42,703 nt of DNA. It comes from Burkholderiales bacterium. Its GTDB lineage: Bacteria > Pseudomonadota > Gammaproteobacteria > Burkholderiales > Burkholderiaceae_C. The translations under genes and the position numbers were made by a program. The notes beneath the pieces are model-generated. The model was not told the DNA's origin and did not search any database. It was given only the letters and a program-made list of their open reading frames with translations. The stretch is from assembly GCA_016195825.1 (NCBI GenBank), contig JACPYV010000071.1:1-42703 (forward strand), given 5' to 3'. Below, piece after piece: positions 31,299 through 41,403 of this stretch (position 1 is its first letter; every line of letters starts with the position of its first letter).

Positions 31299-32117
31299 AT
31301 GACAACACACCAGCCACAGCCATCCGACTTCATTCCCCTCGCCAGCGACGCACCGGAGGACTGCGCCGGTTGCGGCTCGGGCGACCGCCTCGGTTTCCAG
31401 TTTGACTACGCCTACCAGCCCATCGTCGACGTGACCCACCGCCACGTCTACGCGCATGAAGCGCTGGTGCGCGGGCCCCGAGGCCAGGGGGCGATGTCGG
31501 TGCTTTCGCAGGTCAACGAGGCCAACCGCTACCGCTTCGACCAGGCTTGCCGCGTCAAGGCCATCAAGACGGCGGCGCAGTTGGGCATGACGGAGCGGGT
31601 CTCGATCAACTTCCTGCCCAACGCGGTCTACAAGCCGGAGGTCTGCATCCGCACCACGCTGGAGGCAGCGCGCACACACGGCTTCCCAACCGAACGCATC
31701 ATCTTCGAAGTGACCGAGGGTGAGCGCATCGAGGACGGCCCCTGGCTGGCATCCATCCTGCGCGAGTACCGGCGTTGCGGCTTCCTGACCGCCATTGATG
31801 ACTTCGGCGCCGGCTACGCGGGGCTGACGCTGCTGGCCGATTTCACGCCCGACCTCATCAAGCTCGACATGGCGCTGGTGCGCGGCGTTGATGCCAGCAA
31901 GGCCCGCCAGGCTATCACCCGCGGCATGGTGCGCATCTGCGAGGAGCTGAGCATCCAGGTCATCGCCGAGGGCATCGAGACGGCCGGCGAGCGCGACTTC
32001 TTCCTGAGCGAGGGCGTGACGCTGATGCAGGGCTACCTGTTCGCGCGGCCCATGTTCCGGGCGTTGGCGCGGGCAGAAGCCCTCAGCTGGCCCGACGCAC
32101 CCTCTGCAGCCGGCTGA
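31299..32117 (+). CDS. EAL-domain c-di-GMP phosphodiesterase
   Basis: The 272-residue cytoplasmic protein is essentially a lone EAL domain. Key elements are present: EAL at residues 54-56 (AHEALVRG), SINFLPNAV, FEVTEGERIEDG, TAIDDFGAGYAGL, DLIKLDMALV, VIAEGIETAGE and GYLFARPM. This set of Glu, Asn, Asp-Asp and Lys residues predicts active hydrolysis of c-di-GMP to pGpG. A short N-terminal CAGCGSG precedes the domain; its role is unknown. No sensor domain is attached, so regulation must come from expression or partners. The ATG at 31299 (GGAG upstream) begins 68 bases after the MerR gene. A longer open frame exists upstream but overlaps that gene. Confidence 0.92.
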   Translation: MTTHQPQPSDFIPLASDAPEDCAGCGSGDRLGFQFDYAYQPIVDVTHRHVYAHEALVRGPRGQGAMSVLSQVNEANRYRFDQACRVKAIKTAAQLGMTERVSINFLPNAVYKPEVCIRTTLEAARTHGFPTERIIFEVTEGERIEDGPWLASILREYRRCGFLTAIDDFGAGYAGLTLLADFTPDLIKLDMALVRGVDASKARQAITRGMVRICEELSIQVIAEGIETAGERDFFLSEGVTLMQGYLFARPMFRALARAEALSWPDAPSAAG

Positions 32118-32141
32118 TGGCCCGTCAGCACCAAACAGCGC

Positions 32142-32357
32142 TCAGCAGCATTTGCCGGCGCGCGACGCATACCGCGCCGCCTGACGCTCGTTGAAGAACT
32201 CCTCATAGCTCATCGCCGGCCGCTCGGGATGCGTGGCCTGGTGATGGGCCAGGTAGCTGCCGTAGTCAGGCACGCCCACCATCAAGCGCAGGCCCTGCGT
32301 CAGATACCGCCCGGCGCGGGCGGCATCGCGGGCAAGGTCGCCCAGTTGCTCACGCAT
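32142..32357 (-). CDS. ybdD: YbdD/YjiX family protein
   Basis: The 71-residue protein matches the YbdD (DUF466) pattern GVPDYGSYLAHHQATHPERP followed by MSYEEFFNERQAARY, ending GKCC. Family members are encoded directly downstream of CstA-type pyruvate/peptide permeases and are thought to assist them. Here the ATG overlaps the cstA stop by 8 bases, which makes co-translation very likely. The mechanism is unknown. It converges with the EAL gene 24 bases away, with no clear terminator between. Confidence 0.92.
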   Translation of the reverse strand: MREQLGDLARDAARAGRYLTQGLRLMVGVPDYGSYLAHHQATHPERPAMSYEEFFNERQAARYASRAGKCC

Positions 32358-34416
32358 GCTGACCCGCCGGCAGAGGCACGAAGGCGGTTTCCTGCGCCGT
32401 GATCTTGCCGTTGCGGCGTGCCGCTAGGATCGCCTTGACGCTGTAGATCCCCACGCTGATGACCACGCCCATGAAGAGCGCGCACAGCGCGGCGTCCAGC
32501 CGGTCGTTGAACACCACGCGCTCCATCGCCGCGAGCGACTTGGCTGGTGCCAGCACCTTGCCTTCGGCAATTGCCGCGGCGTATTTGTCGGCGTGCGCCA
32601 GGAAGCCCAGCTTGGGGTCGGCCGAGAAGATCTTCAGCCAGCCCGCCGTCATCGTGCAGACCAGCAGCCAGGCGGCTGGCAGCGCAGTTACCCAGGCGTA
32701 GCGATCCTTCTTCATCTTGAAGATCACCACCGTGCCAAGCAGCAACGCCACGGCAGCCAGCATCTGGTTGCCGATGCCGAACAGCGGCCACAGCGTGTTG
32801 ATGCCGCCTAGCGGATCGATGACGCCCTGGTAGAGAAAGTAGCCCCAAGTCGCCACGCACAGGCCGGTGGCGATGAAGTTGGCGACCCAGCTCTCGGTGC
32901 GCTTCATGGATGGCACGAAGCTGCCCAGCAGGTCCTGCAGCATGAAGCGGCCGGCCCGCGTGCCGGCGTCCACGGCAGTCAGAATGAAGAGCGCCTCGAA
33001 CAGGATGGCGAAGTGGTACCAAAACGCCATCAGCGCCTTGCCGCCAACCACCTGGTGCAGGATCTCGGCCATGCCGACCGCCAGCGTGGGCGCGCCACCG
33101 GCACGGGCCAGGATGGTCTTCTCGCCGACGTCGGCCGCGGCCTGGGTCAGCATCTCGGGCGTGACGACGAATCCCCAGGTCGACAGCGTCTGTGCGACGG
33201 TCGCCACATCCTTGCCGACGACGGCCGCAGGGCTGTTCATCGCGAAGTAGACGCCGGGCTCGATGCAGGAGGCCGCCACCAGCGCCATCACCGCGACGAA
33301 GCTCTCTGCGAGCATGCCGCCGTAGCCGATGTAGCGGGCGTGGGTCTCGTTCTCCAGCAGCTTCGGCGACGTGCCCGACGCGATCAGCGCGTGGAAGCCC
33401 GACACCGCACCGCAGGCGATGGTGATGAACAGGAAGGGGAACAGGCTGCCCGCCCACACAGGGCCGCCGCCGGCGGCGAACTGCGTCAGCGCCGGCATCT
33501 TCAGCGGCGGCGCGACGATGACGATGCCGATGGCCAGCGCGATGATGGTGCCGATCTTCAGGAAGGTGCTGAGGTAGTCGCGCGGTGCGAGCAACAGCCA
33601 CACCGGAATGCAGGCGGCGATGAAACCGTAGCCGATCAGCAGGCCCACAAGCGTGGTCGGCGCCAGCGTGAAGAGGGGCGCGAGCGTAGCGCTCTCGCTG
33701 ACCGCCTGGCCGCCGAAGATGGCGCCCATCAAAAGCACGAAGCCGATCACCGACACCTCACCGATGCGGCCCGGGCGAATGAAGCGCAGGTAGACGCCCA
33801 TGAACAGCGCGACGGGAATCGTCGCTGCCACCGTGAACAGGCCCCAGGGCGAATCCGCCAGCGCCTTCACGACGATCAGCGCCAGCACCGCCAGGATGAT
33901 GATCATGATCATGAAGGCGCCGAACAGCGCGATCAGGCCCGGCACCGTGCCCATCTCCTGCTTGACGAGGTCGCCCAGAGAGCGGCCATCGCGGCGCGTG
34001 GAGATGAACAGCACGATGAAGTCCTGCACCGCACCGGCGAATACGACGCCGGCCAGGATCCACAGCAGCCCGGGCAGGTAGCCCATCTGCGCCGCCAGCA
34101 CGGGGCCCACCAGCGGGCCGGCACCGGCAATCGCCGCAAAGTGGTGGCCGTACAGCACGTGCTTGTTGGTGGGCACGTAGTCCAGGCCGTCGTTGTACTT
34201 CCAGGCCGGCGTCTGGCGCTTGGCGTCCAGCCCCAGCACCTTGTCGGCGATGAACAGGCTGTAGTAGCGATAGGCGATGAGGTAGGTGCACAGGGCGGCA
34301 GCCACGACCCACAGCGCGCTGATCGTCTCTCCGCGGCTCAGGGCCACGGTGGCGAGGGATGCGGCACCCAGGATCGCAACACCTGCCCAGGCAAGGTGGC
34401 GGCGCAGATTCGACAT
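32350..34416 (-). CDS. cstA: Carbon starvation protein CstA family transporter
   Basis: The 688-residue polytopic inner-membrane protein (about 16-18 transmembrane helices) has the CstA signatures YHHFAAIAGAGPLVGPVLAA-like (here GHHFAAIAGAGPLVGPVLAA), GAVQDFIVLFISTRRDGRSL, FHALIASGTSPKLLENE and LWPLFGIGNQMLAAVALLLG. Studied members (CstA, BtsT) import pyruvate or peptides during carbon limitation with proton symport. I chose ATG 34416, preceded by GGAG; the open frame extends 81 bases upstream without homology. It forms an operon with ybdD. The 239-base upstream region holds three GGTGCA boxes, one pair inverted. Confidence 0.95.
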   Translation of the reverse strand: MSNLRRHLAWAGVAILGAASLATVALSRGETISALWVVAAALCTYLIAYRYYSLFIADKVLGLDAKRQTPAWKYNDGLDYVPTNKHVLYGHHFAAIAGAGPLVGPVLAAQMGYLPGLLWILAGVVFAGAVQDFIVLFISTRRDGRSLGDLVKQEMGTVPGLIALFGAFMIMIIILAVLALIVVKALADSPWGLFTVAATIPVALFMGVYLRFIRPGRIGEVSVIGFVLLMGAIFGGQAVSESATLAPLFTLAPTTLVGLLIGYGFIAACIPVWLLLAPRDYLSTFLKIGTIIALAIGIVIVAPPLKMPALTQFAAGGGPVWAGSLFPFLFITIACGAVSGFHALIASGTSPKLLENETHARYIGYGGMLAESFVAVMALVAASCIEPGVYFAMNSPAAVVGKDVATVAQTLSTWGFVVTPEMLTQAAADVGEKTILARAGGAPTLAVGMAEILHQVVGGKALMAFWYHFAILFEALFILTAVDAGTRAGRFMLQDLLGSFVPSMKRTESWVANFIATGLCVATWGYFLYQGVIDPLGGINTLWPLFGIGNQMLAAVALLLGTVVIFKMKKDRYAWVTALPAAWLLVCTMTAGWLKIFSADPKLGFLAHADKYAAAIAEGKVLAPAKSLAAMERVVFNDRLDAALCALFMGVVISVGIYSVKAILAARRNGKITAQETAFVPLPAGQHA

Positions 34417-34432
34417 GGTTTGTCTCCGTTGC

Positions 34433-34489
34433 GGTGCACACCTCGACGTGGGGCGCGACCGTGGTGCAAGTCTCGGAAAACATGCACCA
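34433..34489. promoter_or_regulatory. GGTGCA boxes upstream of cstA
   Basis: GGTGCA occurs at 34433-34438, and a 7-bp perfect inverted repeat TGGTGCA (34462-34468) / TGCACCA (34483-34489) follows with 14 bases between the arms. The spacing of about two helical turns centre-to-centre would suit a dimeric regulator. No regulator is identified. Confidence 0.3.
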
Positions 34490-34655
34490 GATGGCATCGG
34501 TCAAGCCACGCGGGCCACCCGCGCGGGAGCACCTAAGGGTCAACCCGGGCTCACACCCGCTTACGAACGTCGGTCGATGGGCGTCAACGGCGGCCATCGC
34601 CGGACGTTGTTGAAGGCATCGCAGGCCGGCGGTCCCGGCCTCACAGGAGGTTTCC

Positions 34656-35036
34656 ATGCTTCGACCCATCCTTGCCGCCACACTTGCCGCAGCCGCCCTG
34701 TTCGGCACCACCACCGCCGCCCAGGCAGGCACGCACTGGTCCATCGGCATCAGCGTGCCGGTTGCAGGCGTGGTCGTGTCGGACGGCCCGCGCTACTACG
34801 CGCCAGAGCCCGCACCCGTCTACTACGCGCCGGCGCCGGTCTACTACGCCCCGGCTCCCCGCTACATCGAACGCGACGTCTACTACGCACCGCCGCCGCG
34901 CGTGGTGTACGAGACCTCCTACCGCGATCGCCGCTGGGAGGGCCGCGACGATCGCCGCTGGGAGCACGAACGACATGAGCGCCATGAGCGCTGGGAAGAC
35001 CGGCGCGACGACTACGGGCCGCGGCGCGGCCGCTGA
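34656..35036 (+). CDS. Exported Tyr/Pro-repeat protein of unknown function
   Basis: The 126-residue protein has a strong ribosome-binding site (AGGAGG) and a signal peptide ending AAQA (about residue 23). The mature part contains four YYAP units (RYYAPEPAPVYYAPAPVYYA, VYYAPPP) and then a charged tail of Arg/Asp/Glu/His/Trp (RRWEGRDDRRWEHERHERHE). The low-complexity composition suggests a disordered periplasmic or surface protein; similar YYAP-containing small proteins occur widely in proteobacteria without known function. It converges with the response regulator gene 18 bases away, with a hairpin between. Confidence 0.75.
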   Translation: MLRPILAATLAAAALFGTTTAAQAGTHWSIGISVPVAGVVVSDGPRYYAPEPAPVYYAPAPVYYAPAPRYIERDVYYAPPPRVVYETSYRDRRWEGRDDRRWEHERHERHERWEDRRDDYGPRRGR

Positions 35037-35048
35037 GACCTGCACGCA

Positions 35049-35067
35049 CCGCAGTCACTGACTGCGG
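35049..35067. terminator. Hairpin at convergent gene ends
   Basis: CCGCAGTC and GACTGCGG form a perfect 8-bp stem with loop ACT, spanning the last codons and stop of the response-regulator gene and lying 12 bases after the plus-strand gene. No U-tract follows on either strand, so it is at best a weak or assisted bidirectional terminator. Confidence 0.35.
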
Positions 35068-35678
35068 GCGTGCTCCACGGCATAGCGGATCAGCTCCGCC
35101 TGACCATCCAGCTCCAGCTTGCGCTTGATGCTCTGCCGGTGGGCTTCGACGGTGCGAACCGACAGATCCAGCTCGCGCGCGATCTGCTTGCTGGAGGCGC
35201 CCTGCCCCAGCTTCGACAGGATTTCGCTCTCCCGCGGCGTCAGCACCGGCTTCGGGCTTTGTCCTCGGAACAACCGCCCCGACACCGCGGCGCTCAGAAA
35301 GGTGCCGCCCGCCGCCACCGCATCGATGGCCGACACGATCTCGATCGCCGGCGCATCCTTCAGCACGTAACCCCGGGCGCCGGCCTGCAGCGCACGCTGC
35401 ACGTACTCGGGGTTGTCGTACATGCTGAACATCAACAGCTTGATCGCAGGCCGTGCCGCCAGCATCTCCGCACCCAGCGCGATGCCGTTGACGTCCTTTA
35501 GGCCCACGTCCATCAGCACGACGTCGGGCACCGTGCGGGCCAGCTGATCCATCGCTTCGGCGCGGCTGCCGGCCTCACCGACGACCTCGAAGCGCGGCAC
35601 AGCGGCCAGACGGGCAACCAGCCCCTCGCGCACCATGGGGTGGTCGTCGACGATCAGGATGCGGATGGGGGCGGTCAT
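35055..35678 (-). CDS. NarL/FixJ-type response regulator
   Basis: The 207-residue protein has a receiver domain (3-120: LIVDDHPMVREGL, phosphoacceptor Asp57 in DVVLMDVGLKD, LKDAP near the end) and a C-terminal LuxR-type helix-turn-helix (LTPRESEILSKLGQGASSKQ, LDLSVRTVEAHRQSIKRKL). Its ATG overlaps the stop of the upstream histidine kinase (ATGA), so the two form a cognate pair. The target genes are unknown; the neighbouring cstA operon is one candidate, because some CstA/BtsT permeases are controlled by two-component systems, but nothing in the DNA proves this. Confidence 0.94.
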   Translation of the reverse strand: MTAPIRILIVDDHPMVREGLVARLAAVPRFEVVGEAGSRAEAMDQLARTVPDVVLMDVGLKDVNGIALGAEMLAARPAIKLLMFSMYDNPEYVQRALQAGARGYVLKDAPAIEIVSAIDAVAAGGTFLSAAVSGRLFRGQSPKPVLTPRESEILSKLGQGASSKQIARELDLSVRTVEAHRQSIKRKLELDGQAELIRYAVEHARSQ

Positions 35679-37042
35679 GCGGCGGCGCGGGCGAGGTCAG
35701 CAGCCGATAGTTTGACCGCCAGCCGGCTGCCCTGCCCCGGCGCGGTCGTCAGGCTCAGCTTCGCGCCGAGCGCATCAGCCCGCTCGCGCATGCTGCGCAG
35801 GCCCAGGCCGCGGTCGGCAACGGCCTGCGCCGCATCGGCATCGAAGCCCTGGCCATCGTCCGCCACCTCCAGCGTCAGCCCGCCCTGGCGCTCGAACCGC
35901 AGCACCACACCGACGGCCGAGGCATGGGCATGGCGGGCCGCATTGCTGAGCGCCTCCTGGGTGATGCGGAACAGCGCCGTCTTCACAGCCTCGGGCAACT
36001 CCACTTCATCGCCCTCCACGACGGTCTCGAAATCCGTCCCCCCGGCGGCGTCGAACTCGCCCGCCAGGTGCTGCAGCGCAGCCGGCAAGCCCAGTGTGTC
36101 CAACAGCGCCGGGCGCAGCGCATGCGACAGGTGGCGCACCTCGGCCAGCGTGCTGTTCAGGCGCTTCAGCGCCAGCTCCTGCAAGCGCACGGCCGAGGCG
36201 GGTTCGTGCTGGGCCGACTCGATCAGCAGCTTGGTCGCTACCAGTGCCTGGCTGACGCCATCGTGCAGCTCGCGCGCCAGCCGCGCGCGCTCGTCCTCCT
36301 GGCTCTGCACGACCTCGCGCGCCAGCGCCCGCAGCTTGGCCTCGGCGCTGCGATGCTCGCTCAGGTTCAGCGCCAACGCGCCGGCGCTGATGAGGGCCAC
36401 GCCGAAGACGGCCACGGCGCCCACCCACAGCATGGTTGCCGTGATGTTCTGGCGCGCGCCCCGCTCCAACTCGCCCATCGTTGCCTCGATGCCGTCCAAG
36501 TACAGGCCGGTGCCCAGCATCCAGTCCCATTCGGGCACGGCGACGACATAGCCCAGCTTGGGTGCCAACAGGCTGCTGGACGGCTTGCGCCACAAATACT
36601 CCACGTAGCCGCCGCCGGCCCTGGCCTGGCCGATCAGCTGCTGGATCGTGGGACGACCCTGCGGGTCGCGCAGCTCCCACAGGTTCTGACCGATCAGATC
36701 GGGCTGGCGCGAGTGCATCAGCACGCGACCGTCCAGTGCGTACACAAAGAAGTAGCCGTCGCGGCCGTAGTCCAGCGACGACAGGATGGCCAGCGCCCGC
36801 TCCCGCCCGCCGGGCTGGCCCAGCAGCGGCTTGACGGTGCTGACGGCCAGATCCACATAATGCTTGAGCTCGGTGCGGCGCGCGTCCATGTAGCTGGCGC
36901 GCACGAGGGCATGCTCGCGCGCGGCGAGCTCGCTCTCCTGCTGCCGCACGGCCAGCGCGATCAGCGCCAGTGACGCCAGCAGGGGAAGAAGTGCGAGCAG
37001 GAACAGGCGGCCCCGCAGAGACAGGGCCGCCCAGGCCTTCAT
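35675..37042 (-). CDS. Cache-domain NarX/DegS-type sensor histidine kinase
   Basis: The 455-residue membrane kinase starts at ATG 37042. Transmembrane helix 1 (about 12-32) is followed by a periplasmic single Cache domain (about 40-185: LDYGRDGYFFVYALDGRVLM, SRQPDLIGQNLWELRDPQGR, PEWDWMLGTGLYLDGIEATM), transmembrane helix 2 (about 195-215), and a HisKA_3 dimerisation region with His in ARLARELHDGVSQALVATKL. A HATPase domain follows (ALSNAARHAHASAVGV, VADDGQGFDAD, GLGLRSMRERADALGA). sCache_2 domains often bind small carboxylates, and the ligand here is not known. It is co-translated with the response regulator. Confidence 0.93.
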   Translation of the reverse strand: MKAWAALSLRGRLFLLALLPLLASLALIALAVRQQESELAAREHALVRASYMDARRTELKHYVDLAVSTVKPLLGQPGGRERALAILSSLDYGRDGYFFVYALDGRVLMHSRQPDLIGQNLWELRDPQGRPTIQQLIGQARAGGGYVEYLWRKPSSSLLAPKLGYVVAVPEWDWMLGTGLYLDGIEATMGELERGARQNITATMLWVGAVAVFGVALISAGALALNLSEHRSAEAKLRALAREVVQSQEDERARLARELHDGVSQALVATKLLIESAQHEPASAVRLQELALKRLNSTLAEVRHLSHALRPALLDTLGLPAALQHLAGEFDAAGGTDFETVVEGDEVELPEAVKTALFRITQEALSNAARHAHASAVGVVLRFERQGGLTLEVADDGQGFDADAAQAVADRGLGLRSMRERADALGAKLSLTTAPGQGSRLAVKLSAADLARAAA

Positions 37043-37117
37043 GGGTGCAGTGCCCAGCACAACAGGCTTTCGGGCCGAGCGCCGGGCCGCTCCCAAGCCA
37101 GCCCGCCATGGCAATGG

Positions 37118-37140
37118 GCTTGCGGCTCAACGCCGCAAGC
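37118..37140. other. Stem-loop between the S41 protease gene and the histidine kinase gene
   Basis: GCTTGCGGC and GCCGCAAGC form a perfect 9-bp stem with a 5-base loop. It lies in the 148-base gap after the minus-strand protease gene and before the kinase start. No U-tract follows. It may slow or end transcription from the protease gene or protect its mRNA end. Confidence 0.4.
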
Positions 37141-37190
37141 ATCGCCGCCCGCTCGGGGGACCGGCCTAGGTACGCTTTGGACGAGGGGCT

Positions 37191-40553
<3,363 letters not shown>

Positions 40554-40566
40554 CGGGATCTCCGAC

Positions 40567-40587
40567 AGTCACGAAAAGCCCGTGACT
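40567..40587. other. 7-bp inverted repeat before the S41 protease gene
   Basis: AGTCACG (40567-40573) and CGTGACT (40581-40587) are perfect inverted arms separated by 7 bases. They lie between dedA and the protease start on the transcribed strand. The element could be an operator or an mRNA stem; on the minus strand the loop includes four T residues but no T-run follows the stem. Confidence 0.3.
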
Positions 40588-40616
40588 CTAGTCCCGAAGA
40601 CGGTAGGGCCTGAAAG

Positions 40617-41264
40617 TCAGCCCGGCTGGCGCTTGAACCGGCTTCTCAGGCTACCGGCGATGACGAGGAGGCCGGGGATGAGGATCATGGCCCAGATGAT
40701 CTTGTCCAGGTTGGCTTTGACCCAGGGCACGTTGCCGAACAGGTAGCCGATGAGCGTGATGCCGCACACCCACAGCGTGCCGCCGGTCACGTCATAGAAG
40801 GTGAACTTGCGCCGCGTCATCTGCGCCACGCCTGCCACGAAGGGCGCAAAAGTGCGCAGGAAGGGCATGAAGCGCGCCGCGATGATGGTGAAGCCACCGT
40901 ACTTCTCGTAGAAGGCATGCGCCTTGTCGAAGGCGGCCTTGTTGAAAAAGCGCGAGTTCTCCCACTGAAAGACGCGCGGCCCGAAGTGGCGGCCGATGGT
41001 GTAGTTGCACTGGTTGCCGGCGATGGCGGCCAGCGTCAGCAGTCCCATAGAAAGGCCGAGATCCATCAAGCCCACCCCGCACATCGCACCGACGACGAAG
41101 AGCAGCGAGTCGCCCGGCAGGAAGGGCATCACGACGACGCCGGTCTCCACGAAGATGATCAGGAACAGCAGCGCGTAGACCCAGGCGCCATAGCTGGCGA
41201 CGAAGTCGGCGAGGTGGCGGTCCACGTGCAGGATGAAGTCGATGAGGAAGGGCAGCAGGTCCAT
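40617..41264 (-). CDS. DedA family membrane protein
   Basis: The 215-residue inner-membrane protein has the DedA/VTT core: FVETGVVVMPFLPGDSLLFV, GNQCNYTIGRHFGPRVF, FNKAAFDKAHAFYEKYGGFT and IIAARFMPFLRTFAPFVAGV. The last carries the conserved Arg and Pro residues. DedA proteins are proposed lipid-carrier or phospholipid flippases, including recycling of undecaprenyl phosphate. The ATG at 41264 lacks a Shine-Dalgarno; GATAAT lies 8 bases upstream. It is divergent from mutL and could be co-transcribed with the downstream protease gene. Confidence 0.93.
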   Translation of the reverse strand: MDLLPFLIDFILHVDRHLADFVASYGAWVYALLFLIIFVETGVVVMPFLPGDSLLFVVGAMCGVGLMDLGLSMGLLTLAAIAGNQCNYTIGRHFGPRVFQWENSRFFNKAAFDKAHAFYEKYGGFTIIAARFMPFLRTFAPFVAGVAQMTRRKFTFYDVTGGTLWVCGITLIGYLFGNVPWVKANLDKIIWAMILIPGLLVIAGSLRSRFKRQPG

Positions 41265-41272
41265 AGGCGCGC

Positions 41273-41278
41273 ATTATC
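41273..41278 (-). promoter_or_regulatory. -10-like GATAAT eight bases before dedA
   Basis: Minus-strand GATAAT (41278-41273) is one mismatch from TATAAT and is separated by 8 bases from the dedA ATG. No ribosome-binding site is seen. A -35 would fall in the adjacent GC-rich repeat, where no match is evident. Confidence 0.35.
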
Positions 41279-41290
41279 CCGACGCAAGAT

Positions 41291-41390
41291 GACGCCCCCC
41301 GGGTGCCGAACTGGCGCCCGGCAGCGCCCCCCCGAGGGGTCGAGTCGCACGATGCGGCCCTTCGCGCCTCGGTGACACCCGGGGGGCGCC
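41291..41390. repeat. GC-rich inverted-repeat element between dedA and mutL
   Basis: CGCCCCCCGGGTG (41293-41305) and CACCCGGGGGGCG (41376-41388) are perfect 13-base inverted arms; the match extends two bases further outward with one mismatch. Between them is a smaller GC hairpin (CCCC...GAGGGG around 41329-41339). The element fills most of the 139-base divergent intergenic region. Its form suits a dispersed intergenic palindrome (REP-like element) common in related genomes; the copy number cannot be seen here. Confidence 0.6.
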
Positions 41391-41396
41391 GATAAT
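41391..41396 (+). promoter_or_regulatory. -10-like GATAAT seven bases before mutL
   Basis: GATAAT abuts the right arm of the inverted repeat and is separated by 7 bases from the mutL ATG at 41404. No Shine-Dalgarno is present. The arrangement mirrors that before dedA and ygfZ. Confidence 0.35.
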
Positions 41397-41403
41397 CACC
41401 CGG

